A DNA stretch of 64,000 nt from Aliidongia dinghuensis (GTDB taxonomy: Bacteria; Pseudomonadota; Alphaproteobacteria; ATCC43930; CGMCC-115725): NCBI RefSeq assembly GCF_014643535.1, contig NZ_BMJQ01000007.1, positions 186,001 to 250,000 on the forward strand, given 5' to 3'. This document shows, piece after piece, positions 25,255-35,804 of the stretch (the first letter of the stretch is position 1; each line of letters starts with the position of its first letter). Made by a program: the position numbers and the translations under genes. Under the pieces are notes generated by a model. It was not told the origin of the DNA. It did not search any database and worked only from the letters and a program-made list of their open reading frames with translations.

Positions 25255-26526
25255 ATGTCTGACCGGTCCATGTCTGGCTTGCCCGGGGCCGGGCTGGAAC
25301 TGCTGACCTTCGGCTGTCGGCTCAATATCTACGAGTCCGAGGTCATGCGGCGGCTGGCCGGCGAGGCGGGCCTCGCCGATGCGGTCATCGTCAACACCTG
25401 TGCCGTGACGGCCGAGGCGGAGCGCCAGTCGCGCCAGGCGATCCGCCGCGCCCACCGGCGCCGGCCGGAGGCGCCGATCATCGTCACCGGCTGCGCCGCC
25501 CAGCTGCATCCCGACCGCTTCGCCGCCATGCCCGAGGTCGCACGCGTGCTGGGCAACGGCGAGAAGCTGACGGCCGCCGCCTGGGACCCCGGTGCCGCGC
25601 CGCTGATGGTCGGCGATGCCCAGGCGCTGAGCGAGACGGCAAGCCATCTCCTTGACGGGTTCGACGGCCATGCCCGCGCCTTCCTGCAGGTGCAGCAGGG
25701 CTGCGACCACCGCTGCACCTTCTGCATCATTCCGCTGGCGCGCGGGCCGAACCGGTCCGTGCCGGTCGGCCAGATCGTGGCCCAGGCGCAGGCGCTGGTC
25801 GAAGCCGGCTATCGCGAGCTGGTGCTGACCGGCGTCGATCTCACCGCCTATGGCGCCGACCTGCCGGGCTGCCCGACGCTGGGCCAGATGGTCCGGCGCC
25901 TGCTGGCGCTGGTGCCGGCGCTGCCGCGGCTCCGGCTCTCCTCGCTCGATCCGGTCGAGATCGACGAGGATCTGTGGCGCCTCGTCGCCGAGGAGCCGCG
26001 GCTGATGCCGCATCTGCACCTGTCGGTCCAGGCCGGCGACGATCTCGTGCTGAAGCGGATGAAGCGCCGGCATGGCCGCGCTGACGTACTCAAGGTCGCC
26101 GACCGGGCGCGTGCGTCGCGGCCGGGTGTGGCGCTCGGCGCCGACCTGATCGCGGGCTTCCCGACGGAGAGCGAGGCGGCGTTCCAGCGCACGCTCGATC
26201 TGGTCGACGAGGCGGGCCTGACCCACCTCCACGTCTTTCCGTTCAGCGCCCGCGCCGAGACGCCGGCCGCGCGCATGCCGCCGGTGCCGGGCGACCAGGT
26301 CCGTGAGCGTGCGGCCCGGCTCCGCGCCAAGGGCGCCGAGGTTCAGGCGGGTTTTCTCGCGCGTGCCGTCGGCACGGTCGCGGAGGTCTTGATGGAGCGG
26401 GGCGGGATCGGCCATACCGCCCACTACGCGCCGCTCCGGCCCGACCGGCCGGTCGCGGTGGGCCACCTGTTCCGGGCACGGGTGACGGCGGTCGATGGAG
26501 ATCAGTTGGTGGGAGAAGTCGAGTGA
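25255..26526 (+). CDS. mtaB: tRNA (t6A37) methylthiotransferase MtaB
   Basis: This 423-residue radical-SAM enzyme adds a methylthio group to N6-threonylcarbamoyladenosine at position 37 of tRNAs. It has the N-terminal MTTase domain with three iron-sulfur cysteines (FGCRLN, NTCAVT, TGCAAQ), the radical-SAM motif CDHRCTFC and family phrases LTGVDLTAYG and LSVQAGDD. The C terminus is shorter than many TRAM-bearing relatives. Its stop overlaps the ftsY start as GTGA, showing translational coupling. It lies between dapF and ftsY. Confidence 0.95.
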   Translation: MSDRSMSGLPGAGLELLTFGCRLNIYESEVMRRLAGEAGLADAVIVNTCAVTAEAERQSRQAIRRAHRRRPEAPIIVTGCAAQLHPDRFAAMPEVARVLGNGEKLTAAAWDPGAAPLMVGDAQALSETASHLLDGFDGHARAFLQVQQGCDHRCTFCIIPLARGPNRSVPVGQIVAQAQALVEAGYRELVLTGVDLTAYGADLPGCPTLGQMVRRLLALVPALPRLRLSSLDPVEIDEDLWRLVAEEPRLMPHLHLSVQAGDDLVLKRMKRRHGRADVLKVADRARASRPGVALGADLIAGFPTESEAAFQRTLDLVDEAGLTHLHVFPFSARAETPAARMPPVPGDQVRERAARLRAKGAEVQAGFLARAVGTVAEVLMERGGIGHTAHYAPLRPDRPVAVGHLFRARVTAVDGDQLVGEVE

Positions 26527-27452
26527 GCGAAGGCGGCAGCTGGCTGCAACGGTTGAAGCGCGGCCTTGGCCGGTCCTCGACGAAGCTCAGCGAGGGGATC
26601 GTCGGCATCTTCACCAAGCGGCGCCTCGATGACGAGACGCTGGACGAGCTCGAGGAACTGCTGATCCAGGCCGACATGGGCATCACGATTGCCGACGAGG
26701 TGACGACGCGCCTGCGCAAGACCCGATTCGGCCAGGAAGTGACGCCGGAGGAGATCCGGGCAGCACTCGCCGAGGTCATCGTCGAGCTGATTGACCCGAT
26801 CGCAAAGCCGCTCAAGATCGATGCCAAGCTCAAGCCGCACGTCGTGCTGGTCGTCGGCGTCAACGGCAGCGGCAAGACGACGACGATCGGCAAGTTCGCG
26901 AAGTCCTATCGCGATGCCGGCCTCAAGGTGCATCTGGCGGCCGGCGACACCTTCCGCGCCGCGGCGGTCGAGCAGCTCAAGATTTGGGCCGAGCGCACGG
27001 GTTGCCCGATCACGACCCGGCCGACCGGCGCCGACGCCGCGGGCCTGGCACTCGACGCCTACAATGCCGCGAAAGCTGAGGGCGCCGACCTGCTGCTGAT
27101 CGACACCGCCGGGCGGCTGCAGAATCGCACGGACCTCATGGCCGAGCTGCAGAAGATCGTGCGCGTCCTGAAGAAGGGCGACCCGGCGGCGCCGCACAGC
27201 GTGCTCCTGGTGCTGGACGCGACGGTCGGCCAGAACGCCCATGCCCAGGCCGAGACGTTCCGCGACATGGTCGGCGTTACCGGCATCGTCATGACCAAGC
27301 TCGACGGCACGGCGCGAGGCGGCGTGCTCGTCAGCCTCGCCGAGCGCTACGGCATCCCGGTCCACGCGATCGGCGTCGGCGAGACGGCGGAGGACCTGCG
27401 CCCGTTCGAGGCGACCGCCTTCGCGCGGAGCCTGGTGGGATTGGAAGGGTAG
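26523..27452 (+). CDS. ftsY: Signal recognition particle receptor FtsY
   Basis: This 309-residue GTPase is the membrane receptor for the signal recognition particle, guiding co-translational insertion of inner-membrane proteins. The NG domain shows GVNGSGKTTTIGK (G1), DTFRAAAVEQL, DTAGRLQNRTDLM (G3) and TKLDGTARGG (G4). The acidic N-terminal A domain is nearly absent, as often in alphaproteobacteria. It starts with a GTG inside the mtaB stop (GTGA). It is the last gene of dapF-mtaB-ftsY. A short inverted repeat with CGTCA/TGACG follows near 27480-27495, but it is too weak to call a terminator. Confidence 0.96.
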   Translation: MSEGGSWLQRLKRGLGRSSTKLSEGIVGIFTKRRLDDETLDELEELLIQADMGITIADEVTTRLRKTRFGQEVTPEEIRAALAEVIVELIDPIAKPLKIDAKLKPHVVLVVGVNGSGKTTTIGKFAKSYRDAGLKVHLAAGDTFRAAAVEQLKIWAERTGCPITTRPTGADAAGLALDAYNAAKAEGADLLLIDTAGRLQNRTDLMAELQKIVRVLKKGDPAAPHSVLLVLDATVGQNAHAQAETFRDMVGVTGIVMTKLDGTARGGVLVSLAERYGIPVHAIGVGETAEDLRPFEATAFARSLVGLEG

Positions 27453-27521
27453 CTCTCCCGCGAACGCCCCTGCATCGTCACGCCCGGGGATGACGGGTGA
27501 TTTGCTGTGCTCAGATGGGCG

Positions 27522-27743
27522 TCAGGCGTAAAGGTCGACGAGCTTGCCGCGGCGCCGGTCGTCCTGCTCCGGTTTGCTGCCGGTCTCGTTCTTCGCTTCC
27601 TTGGCGTTGCCACCCTTTTCGTTCGCGGTCACGGCGATGGCCGGAACCGGCACGGCCGAGCCCTGGGCGACCTGAACCTGCGTCGGCAGCACGGTCGGCT
27701 GTGGCGGAGGGGGCGGGATCGCATGGGCGAGGGCGACCGACAT
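27522..27743 (-). CDS. Small proline-rich hypothetical protein
   Basis: This 73-residue protein begins with an alanine-rich, then proline-rich stretch (HAIPPPPPQP) and ends in a basic RRRGKLVDLYA tail, a style of ending seen in small alphaproteobacterial proteins. It belongs to no family I can name. It is read towards ftsY, convergent with it. No signal peptide is certain: the start SVALAHA could be a weak one. The call rests on its plausible codon use and lack of a competing gene. Confidence 0.45.
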   Translation of the reverse strand: MSVALAHAIPPPPPQPTVLPTQVQVAQGSAVPVPAIAVTANEKGGNAKEAKNETGSKPEQDDRRRGKLVDLYA

Positions 27744-28022
27744 CGAACGTTCCAGGTTAGGGCTACGAGATCATAGCATCGATCGATTGCGACGAGAAGT
27801 GGCGCTCCCTACCGGGGTTTCGCGGACGGGGCGACTATGTCATTGGACGACAATTTTCGTTCGTTTAACACTTTCTCAAGCCGCTGGATCGGATATTGTA
27901 CTGATGATAGGCGCAGATGAATTGCATTGAATGCCGAATAAATTACGCGGGCCTAGTCGCCTTGGTGTTCACGTTCGTTCCAGGATTGCCGGAACCGACG
28001 GGCAATCCTTCAGGGTATCGTA
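27744..28022. other. Intergenic region with a 9-bp inverted repeat before the DUF2336 gene
   Basis: This 279-base space between divergently read genes contains no recognised gene. It is AT-richer in its middle (27840-27950), consistent with promoters. AGGATTGCC at 27982-27990 and GGCAATCCT at 28001-28009 form a perfect 9-bp inverted repeat with a 10-base spacer, ending 13 bases before the DUF2336 start codon, close to its ribosome site. Confidence 0.55.
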
Positions 28023-29159
28023 ATGTCGAAGGTTGAGCGGGACGATCTCGAATATCTTTTCGAGCTGGCGCGGGACAAAACCGTCGCAGGGCGACGGATG
28101 CTGGTCGCGACGATCGGCGATCTGTTCTTTTCCCAACATGACGTCCTGACCGACCGCGAGCGGTCGCTCATGACCGAGATCCTGCGGCAGCTGATTCACG
28201 ACGTGGAAGTCTCGGTGCGTCGGGCGCTGGCCGAGCGCCTGGCGGAGCAGCCGCTGGCGCCGTCCGATCTTGTGGTGGCGCTCGCGAACGACGAGATCGA
28301 GGTCGCCCACCCGCTGCTGGTCAACAGCGACGTGCTGCAGGATCTCGAGCTGATCGAGATCATCCGCAACCGTACGCTCGAGCATCAGCTCGCCATCGGT
28401 ATCCGCAAGTCGCTCTCGGAGGAGGTTGCCGACGCGCTGGTCGCGACGGAGAGCGTCGACGTCATCAAGACGCTGCTTGAGAATCACAACGCCCGGATCT
28501 CGCAGCGGACGATGGAATATCTGGTCGAACAGTCGCAGCGCGTCGACACGTACCAGAATCCGCTGCTGCGCCGGCCCGATCTCGAGACGACGCTCGCCAA
28601 GCGCATGTACTGGTGGGTCTCCGCGGCACTCCGTTCCTATATTCTCGAGCGGTACGAGGTCGATCCGGCCGAGCTCGACGAGACGATGGAATCGACGGTC
28701 AAGGCGCTGACCGAGAACGAGGGCGCGCAGCGGCCGAAGGCGGTGGAGCTCGCCGACGAGCTGGCGGCACGCCAGGAGATCACGCCCGCGCTGATCGTAA
28801 AGACGCTGCGCGAGGGCGAGGTGGCGTTGTTCGCCGCCCTCTTCGGCAAGTTCACCGGCATCCGCCTGCAGCTGGTCCAGCGCATGCTGTTCGAGCCGGG
28901 CGGCGAAGGGCTGGCGATCGCCTGCAAAGGCAGCGGCATCGACAAGTCGACCTTCGCCTCGATCTATGTGCTGACCCGCAAGGCGCGAGGGCGCGATTCG
29001 GTCAATCACCTGGCCGACATGGCCGGCATCCTCGGCCTCTATGACCGGATCAAGGACGATGCGGCGGGCATGCTGCTGAAGAAGTGGCAGCGCGATCCGA
29101 ACTTCCTGCGGGCCATCTGGCAGATCGAGCAGCCGCAGCGCGCGCCGACCAGGCACTGA
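28023..29159 (+). CDS. DUF2336 helical-repeat protein
   Basis: This 378-residue, all-helical protein belongs to DUF2336, a family found in alphaproteobacteria. Recognised phrases are RALAERLAEQPLAPSDLVVALANDEIEVAHPLL and RNRTLEHQLAIG. DUF2336 looks like HEAT-type repeats; its function is unknown. No signal peptide or membrane segment is visible, so it should be cytoplasmic. The gene precedes the PAS histidine kinase by 18 bases on the same strand, so the two are probably co-transcribed, which suggests a signalling role. An inverted repeat lies directly upstream. Confidence 0.93.
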   Translation: MSKVERDDLEYLFELARDKTVAGRRMLVATIGDLFFSQHDVLTDRERSLMTEILRQLIHDVEVSVRRALAERLAEQPLAPSDLVVALANDEIEVAHPLLVNSDVLQDLELIEIIRNRTLEHQLAIGIRKSLSEEVADALVATESVDVIKTLLENHNARISQRTMEYLVEQSQRVDTYQNPLLRRPDLETTLAKRMYWWVSAALRSYILERYEVDPAELDETMESTVKALTENEGAQRPKAVELADELAARQEITPALIVKTLREGEVALFAALFGKFTGIRLQLVQRMLFEPGGEGLAIACKGSGIDKSTFASIYVLTRKARGRDSVNHLADMAGILGLYDRIKDDAAGMLLKKWQRDPNFLRAIWQIEQPQRAPTRH

Positions 29160-29177
29160 CGACCGAGGGGTGCCGAT

Positions 29178-31163
29178 GTGTCGTCCTTGCCGCGCGCCGA
29201 AGAAAAGCCGCTGAGGGCACCGGCCGAGCCGGTGGCCGCCGCCGCCGAATCGCTGGACAGGCTCGATGCGGCGTGCCGGGACGTGCTCGATCTGGTCGGG
29301 CTCGATTTCCTCGCGCGCGGCGGCGCCATCCTCGTGACCGATCCCATGGGCCGCGTGCTATGGAGCAACCTCGCCTGGCGTGACCTGGCCCAGCGCCTGG
29401 TACCGCGGGCAGACGCCGCCGTGCTGCCACCCTGGCCGCTCGCCGAGGTGATCCGCGGGCTCGCGCGTGGGATCACCCATCTGCGTGAGGATGCGATCGA
29501 AACCGCGACCGGTCGCGAGACGATCTGTTCCGAGCATTGGGGTGCCTTCCGCGCCGACGGCACGCTCGTCGGCATCGCTTCCGCGGTCAGCGAATCGTCC
29601 CTGACCGGCCGGCTGAAGCAACAGCTGGCCGCGGCGGAAGACCGGCTCGACGACGTCGCCCGGCTCGTGTCCGATTGGATCTGGGAGACCGGGCCGGATC
29701 TGGTGCTGACCGCCGTCTCCTCGCGGGTCAACGAGCTCCTGGGCTTTCATCCGCGCGAACTCATCGGCCGGCATCTGCTCGATCTCGGCCGGTTCGTCGA
29801 CGACCAGGGCGAGCCGGCGCTGAGCCCGCTCGAGGCGCTGCAGCCGCGACCATTTCGCGACAAGCCGTTCCTGATGCGCCATGCGAACGGGTCCGAACGT
29901 CATTGCCGGATGGCCGGGCTGCCGGTGTTCGATCCCGAGACCGGCCGGTTCCACGGTTTCCGCGGGACGAACCGCGACGTGACGGCGGAAGCGATGGCGC
30001 TCGGCATGGTGGCACAGTCGCGCACCCAGCTGACCCAGGCGATCGACAGCATCTCGGACGGCTTCGCGCTGTTCGACAACAACGAGCGGCTGCTGCTGTG
30101 CAATCAGCGCTTTCTCGCCATGTATCCGCGGAGCGCCAAGCGCATCCATGTCGGCGAGACGTTCCGGACCATCGTCGAGACCTCGTTCGAATGCGGCGAC
30201 CTGGCCGACAGCGATGCGGCCCGCCGGCTCATGGCGATCACGCTGACCGACCGGGCCCGGGCGCTTGGCTCGATCGAGTACGAGCTGGCGGACGGGCGCT
30301 GGATCCGGGCGACCGATCGCATGACCGGCGACGGATCGATCGTCAGCATCCGCACCGACATCACGGAGCTGAAGCGGCGTGAGCACGCGCTGTTCGAGGC
30401 GAAGGAGGTGGCCGAGAGCGCCAACCGCGCCAAGTCGGAATTCCTCGCCAATATCAGCCACGAGCTCCGCACCCCGCTGAACGCGATCATCGGCTTTTCC
30501 GAGCTGATCATCGCCGAGACCATGGGGCCGATCGCCAAGCCCTATAAGGAATATCTGCAGGACGTCCTGAACAGCGGGCGCCATCTGCTCGAGGTCATCA
30601 ACGACATCCTCGATCTCGCCAAGGCCGAGGCGGGCCAGCTCGACCTCAACGAAGAAGCGCTGGACCTGAAGAGCCTCATCGACGGCGTCGTGCGCCTGAT
30701 GCGTGAGCGCGCGATGCGCAATGGCCTGCGCCTTTCCACGACCGTGGCGCCCGGCCTGCCGCCGTTCCGGGCGGATCCGCGCAAGCTCCGGCAGATCCTG
30801 CTCAACCTGATCTCGAACGCGGTCAAGTTCACGCCGGCCGGCGGCTCCGTCGATGTCGACGCCGTCTGCACGGCGGACGGCGACCTGCGCCTCAGCGTGA
30901 TCGATACCGGCATCGGCATCGCGTCCGAGGATATCGCGGTCGCCTTGAAGCCGTTCGGCCAGGTCGACGGCACTCTGAGCCGCAAGTACGAGGGCACGGG
31001 CCTGGGATTGCCGCTGACCCGCGCCATGGTCGAGCTGCACAACGGCGAGATCCGGATCGAGAGCGAGCTCGACCGCGGCACGACCGTCACAATCCTGCTG
31101 CCGGCCGAGCGTTTCGATCTGTGGGACGATGGGGCGGCCGTGGAGCCGCCCCTATCCGGTTAG
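29178..31163 (+). CDS. PAS-domain sensor histidine kinase
   Basis: This 661-residue soluble-looking kinase has about three PAS-type domains (roughly residues 45-145, 160-270 and 275-395). They are followed by HisKA with FLANISHELRTPLNAIIGFSEL and HATPase with NLISNAVKFTPAGG, DTGIGI and GTGLGLPLTRAMVE. No membrane helices are evident, so it senses a cytoplasmic signal such as redox state or a ligand. The start is a GTG preceded by GAGGGG. There is no linked response regulator. It follows the DUF2336 gene by 18 bases. The PleC/DivJ-like kinase core is typical of alphaproteobacteria. Confidence 0.93.
   Translation: MSSLPRAEEKPLRAPAEPVAAAAESLDRLDAACRDVLDLVGLDFLARGGAILVTDPMGRVLWSNLAWRDLAQRLVPRADAAVLPPWPLAEVIRGLARGITHLREDAIETATGRETICSEHWGAFRADGTLVGIASAVSESSLTGRLKQQLAAAEDRLDDVARLVSDWIWETGPDLVLTAVSSRVNELLGFHPRELIGRHLLDLGRFVDDQGEPALSPLEALQPRPFRDKPFLMRHANGSERHCRMAGLPVFDPETGRFHGFRGTNRDVTAEAMALGMVAQSRTQLTQAIDSISDGFALFDNNERLLLCNQRFLAMYPRSAKRIHVGETFRTIVETSFECGDLADSDAARRLMAITLTDRARALGSIEYELADGRWIRATDRMTGDGSIVSIRTDITELKRREHALFEAKEVAESANRAKSEFLANISHELRTPLNAIIGFSELIIAETMGPIAKPYKEYLQDVLNSGRHLLEVINDILDLAKAEAGQLDLNEEALDLKSLIDGVVRLMRERAMRNGLRLSTTVAPGLPPFRADPRKLRQILLNLISNAVKFTPAGGSVDVDAVCTADGDLRLSVIDTGIGIASEDIAVALKPFGQVDGTLSRKYEGTGLGLPLTRAMVELHNGEIRIESELDRGTTVTILLPAERFDLWDDGAAVEPPLSG
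31131..31152. terminator. Hairpin at the end of the PAS kinase gene
   Basis: GGGGCGGC (31131-31138) and GCCGCCCC (31145-31152) form a perfect 8-bp GC-rich stem with a 6-base loop, inside the last codons of the PAS kinase gene and just before the convergent pgk stop. No clear T-run follows on the plus strand, so termination is only a possibility. Confidence 0.35.
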
Positions 31164-31164
31164 T

Positions 31165-32361
<1,197 letters not shown>

Positions 32362-32564
32362 GTTGCGTCTCTCCGATGGCGATGAAGGAGGATAGGGGCC
32401 GTCCCGCGACGATACCCGCCGACCCCGTGCCATAGGCGGGGGGCTGCCCGCTGTCAACAACCGGCGGCGGGTTTCGTCACACCCGCTCTGCACGGGCCCG
32501 GCGTTGCGGGGCCGTACGCACCATCCTATTTCCTTGCGTCTGGTGTCATTTCCGGAGCGGCAGG

Positions 32565-33236
32565 ATGGCGGACGACAGCGAAGGCCCGATCGAGGGCGCG
32601 CGGCAGAAGCTGATCGAGACGAAGCAGCGCTGGGCCGACGAGGGACGGCTCCTGACCGGCCGGACCGCACGGCCGGGCGTGGAGAGGCTGCCGCCGGGCC
32701 AGCGCGAGGTCAAGAACTGGCCGGTCCTGGACCTGGGCGTCCAGCCCGACGTGCGGCTCGACCGCTGGCATCTGCGCGTCTATGGCCTGGTCGAGAACCC
32801 GGTCGTCTGGGACTGGCAGCAATTCCTGGCCCAGCCGCAGAGCGACGACGTGTCGGACATGCATTGCGTCACCGCCTGGTCGCGCTTCGACAACCGTTGG
32901 CGCGGCGTGTCGGCGAAGTACTTGCTGTCGGTGGTGCGGCCCAAGCCCGAGGCGCGCTTCGTCGTATTCCACTCGTATGACGGCTACACGACGAACCTGC
33001 CGCTCGCCGATTTCGACGATGACGATGTGTTCCTGGTCCACCAGTGGCAGGGCGAGCCGCTGACGCGCGAGCACGGCGGCCCCGTGCGGGCGCTCGTGCC
33101 GAAGCTTTACCTGTGGAAGAGCGCCAAATGGCTGAGCCGCATCGAATTCATCGCGGCGGACCGCCCCGGCTTCTGGGAGGAGCGGGGCTACCATGGCCAC
33201 GGCGATCCCTGGACCGAGGAACGCTATTCGGACTAA
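32565..33236 (+). CDS. Molybdopterin-dependent sulfite-oxidase-like oxidoreductase
   Basis: This 223-residue protein is a single-domain molybdenum oxidoreductase of the sulfite-oxidase fold, with the cofactor-ligand cysteine in [13 protein letters not shown] and the family phrases [11 protein letters not shown] and [14 protein letters not shown]-like (here [14 protein letters not shown]). Unlike MsrP it has no twin-arginine signal, so it probably acts in the cytoplasm; its physiological substrate is unknown. The glutathione peroxidase gene follows by 32 bases, suggesting a shared oxidative-stress or sulfoxide-repair role. It is divergent from pgk. Confidence 0.9.
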   Translation: MADDSEGPIEGARQKLIETKQRWADEGRLLTGRTARPGVERLPPGQREVKNWPVLDLGVQPDVRLDRWHLRVYGLVENPVVWDWQQFLAQPQSDDVSDMHCVTAWSRFDNRWRGVSAKYLLSVVRPKPEARFVVFHSYDGYTTNLPLADFDDDDVFLVHQWQGEPLTREHGGPVRALVPKLYLWKSAKWLSRIEFIAADRPGFWEERGYHGHGDPWTEERYSD

Positions 33237-33268
33237 GCAGCATTCAAGCAACAAGGGAGAACCGCGCC

Positions 33269-33745
33269 ATGAGCGCCTTCGATTTCTCGTTCATCTCGAT
33301 CGACGGCCGGCCGATGCCGCTCGCAGCATATCGCGGCAAGGTGCTGCTGGTCGTGAATGTCGCGTCTTATTGTGGGCTGACGCCGCAGTACGAGGGGCTC
33401 GAGGCGCTGTCGCGCCAATATCGCGACCAGGGCCTCGTCGTGATCGGCGTGCCGGCCAACGATTTCGGCGCGCAGGAGCCGGGGACCGAGGCCGAGATCC
33501 AGGAATTCTGCACGACCCGCTTCGCGGTCGACTTCCCGATGACCGCCAAGGAGCCGGTCGTGGGCTCGGCGGCTCACCCGTTCTACCAGTGGGCGGTCAC
33601 CGAGCTCGGTGCCGATGCGGCGCCCAAGTGGAACTTCCACAAGTACCTGGTCGGCCGCGACGGCGCGATCACGAGCTTCGGCTCCCGTACGACCCCGGAC
33701 GCGCCGGAACTGGTGGGTGCGATCGAGGCGGCGCTGAGGGGGTAG
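33269..33745 (+). CDS. Glutathione peroxidase-family protein
   Basis: This 158-residue thiol peroxidase has the peroxidatic cysteine in NVASYCGLTPQY, so it is the cysteine rather than selenocysteine form. The second motif reads PANDFGAQEPG, with Ala replacing the usual Cys and Asp replacing the usual Gln; the Trp-Asn pair is kept in KWNFHKYLV. The missing second cysteine means the thioredoxin-type disulfide of some family members may not form. AGGGAGA lies upstream of the chosen ATG at 33269. It probably reduces peroxides in the cytoplasm. It follows the sulfite-oxidase-like gene. Confidence 0.92.
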   Translation: MSAFDFSFISIDGRPMPLAAYRGKVLLVVNVASYCGLTPQYEGLEALSRQYRDQGLVVIGVPANDFGAQEPGTEAEIQEFCTTRFAVDFPMTAKEPVVGSAAHPFYQWAVTELGADAAPKWNFHKYLVGRDGAITSFGSRTTPDAPELVGAIEAALRG

Positions 33746-33754
33746 AGCAGGCCC

Positions 33755-35710
33755 TCAGGGCAGACCTGCGACCCGCGGGGCATAGGGGAACAGTCGGACG
33801 TAGGTCCGTTTGGCCGTGCAGGCGCAGCCGCTGGTGTCGAACTGCAGGACGCGTACCGTCGCGTCCTGCAGATCCGCACTCGTGAGCTTGCTCGCCGGCG
33901 TGAGACGGAGGTTGACGTGGTCTGATTGCCGCGCCCCGGCCGGAAAGTCGATCTGCAGGACAGCCCGGGGCTTCCCGTCCTGCTCGAGCACGGCGGTGAA
34001 CGCGGCACCCAGGGGCACCGGTTCGGCCAGCTGCAGCGCGATGCCGACGCTGGGAGCCGCGGCCTCAACCGGCTCGAGCGTCACCGTCGGCAATGGTGCG
34101 GGGTTGCCAAGCGGCCGGCCACCCTGCTGGGCGACCGCGGCGGCCATGAAACGGGCCTGCTGGCTCGCGAAAAGCGCATCCCGCTTCGCCACCGGCCGCT
34201 CAGTCGCAATCGCCCCCGCAACGTCGCCGCGCCGATAGAGCACTGTTGCGAGCGTGTCGGTGATCCGCACGCTGTTTCCGCTGGCAGTCCCTTCGGTCTG
34301 GATGGTCCGGCCGAGCGCGCGGCGCGCCATGATCTCGGCATCGGCCAACTCGTCCGGCGTCGGGGTGGCCGAGATGGCGACGAGCCAGGCGAGGTCGTTG
34401 TCGATGTCGGGCGGGGTATGCGTCCTGGCGGCGATGGCTTTGGTCAGCAGGGCGCGGTCGGCCCTCCTGGCGGCGGTATCCGCGCTATGGACAATGGCGA
34501 GCGTGATGCCGGCGAGCCAGACGATCCCCAGCGCGGCGAGCACGCCGCTGCCGGCGAGGCTCCGCGGCGGCAGGCGGGTGATGTCGCCCTGGCCGCGCAC
34601 GAGCAGCCAGCCGACGGCGATGCCCGACAGCAGGCCGCCCACATGGGCGGAGACGTCGAGTGCCGGGATCACGAGCGGCAGGAGGACGAAATTCACGCCC
34701 AGCAGGATCCACCACACCCGCGGGGCAAACCGGTAGCCGCCCGGCAGCTGCGCGCCGAACCGGCGGTTCAGCACGGCCTGGGCACCCAGCATGCCGAACA
34801 GGACGCCGGAGAAACCGACCGACATCAGGTTGCTCGAAAGCCAGCCGAGCTCAGCCGCGAGCGCCGATGCCCCCTGGCTGACAATGCCCGTCGCGAGCAC
34901 CAGGATCATGAACCGGCGGATGCCAAGCTGCCGCTCGACGATCGTGCCCACGACCAGGGCGAAGAAGCCGTTGCTGAGGAGGTGCAGGGCGTTGGCATGC
35001 AGCAGGTTGGCGGTGATCAGGCGAAACCATTCGCCCTGCACCACGAGCGACGAGGCGTTGGCGCCCAGGTCGAGCATGCCCAGCGGGTCGGCCTGGCTCA
35101 GCCAAAGCGACTGGCCGAGGAAGACCAGGACCAGGAAGCCGACCAGGCTCCGGGTCGCCCGGGGCCTGGCGCGCCCGAACTGTACCGCCACGGCCTCGCG
35201 CGCGGCCATGCGGGCGACGAGCACCGCGCCGTCGCTCTGCCTCGAGACGTGTTCGCTCACCAGCCTCACCAGCCGAGGGACCGCGTCGGCCTCGGCAAAT
35301 TCCCGCACCGGAAAGACGTAGGTGCGCCTCCGCGTATCCAGGATCACGCTGGCGCGCCGCCCCCTGCCGACGATCACGGCCGAGAGCACGTCCGCATAGG
35401 GGATCTTGAGGCTTCGGTGCGAATTCACGTTGCGCGGGACCGACAGGCCGTCCCGCTCGAAGGAAATCGGCGGCGGCCCGCCCTTTGCCCGGTGATAGGC
35501 CTGTCGCCCGAGCATGAGCACGGTGATGGCGGCAAGGGCGATGCCCAAACTGGCCGGAACGTCCCAGCCGCGCGGCCATGACTCTGACATGGCCGACACG
35601 GCGAAGAAGGCGCCGATCACGACGCCGCCAAGCAGCGAGAGCAGGTTCGGGGGCCAGACCGGCGGCAGGCGGAACGGGATGCTCTGAAAACTCTGATCGG
35701 TTTCGATCAA
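33755..35710 (-). CDS. Rhomboid-family intramembrane serine protease with extra domains
   Basis: This 651-residue protein is a composite. Residues 21-70 hold two membrane helices, 80-160 a PH-like cytoplasmic region, and 185-375 a rhomboid protease domain. Its catalytic Ser301 lies in VGFSGVLFG, His356 in VSAHVGG, and the oxyanion-site region is NLLHANALHLLSNG. A further membrane helix (about 388-408) leads to a TPR-like helical segment and a beta-rich C terminus ending with a close cysteine pair (GCAC). It would cleave membrane proteins within the bilayer. The size is far above the usual 200-350 residues. It is convergent with the peroxidase gene, 9 bases apart. Confidence 0.9.
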   Translation of the reverse strand: MIETDQSFQSIPFRLPPVWPPNLLSLLGGVVIGAFFAVSAMSESWPRGWDVPASLGIALAAITVLMLGRQAYHRAKGGPPPISFERDGLSVPRNVNSHRSLKIPYADVLSAVIVGRGRRASVILDTRRRTYVFPVREFAEADAVPRLVRLVSEHVSRQSDGAVLVARMAAREAVAVQFGRARPRATRSLVGFLVLVFLGQSLWLSQADPLGMLDLGANASSLVVQGEWFRLITANLLHANALHLLSNGFFALVVGTIVERQLGIRRFMILVLATGIVSQGASALAAELGWLSSNLMSVGFSGVLFGMLGAQAVLNRRFGAQLPGGYRFAPRVWWILLGVNFVLLPLVIPALDVSAHVGGLLSGIAVGWLLVRGQGDITRLPPRSLAGSGVLAALGIVWLAGITLAIVHSADTAARRADRALLTKAIAARTHTPPDIDNDLAWLVAISATPTPDELADAEIMARRALGRTIQTEGTASGNSVRITDTLATVLYRRGDVAGAIATERPVAKRDALFASQQARFMAAAVAQQGGRPLGNPAPLPTVTLEPVEAAAPSVGIALQLAEPVPLGAAFTAVLEQDGKPRAVLQIDFPAGARQSDHVNLRLTPASKLTSADLQDATVRVLQFDTSGCACTAKRTYVRLFPYAPRVAGLP

Positions 35711-35804
35711 GGTACGCTCCGCCGCAATCCGGTCGCTTGCTCCGTTTCCACTGCAACCAAAGTCAGGCTAGCCGTGCGACGCACGCGGGGGCAAGGGCGA
35801 AAGC

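Noticed and set aside
27480-27495. A terminator after ftsY
   Set aside because: Only a 5-bp CGTCA/TGACG pairing is visible and no T-run follows.
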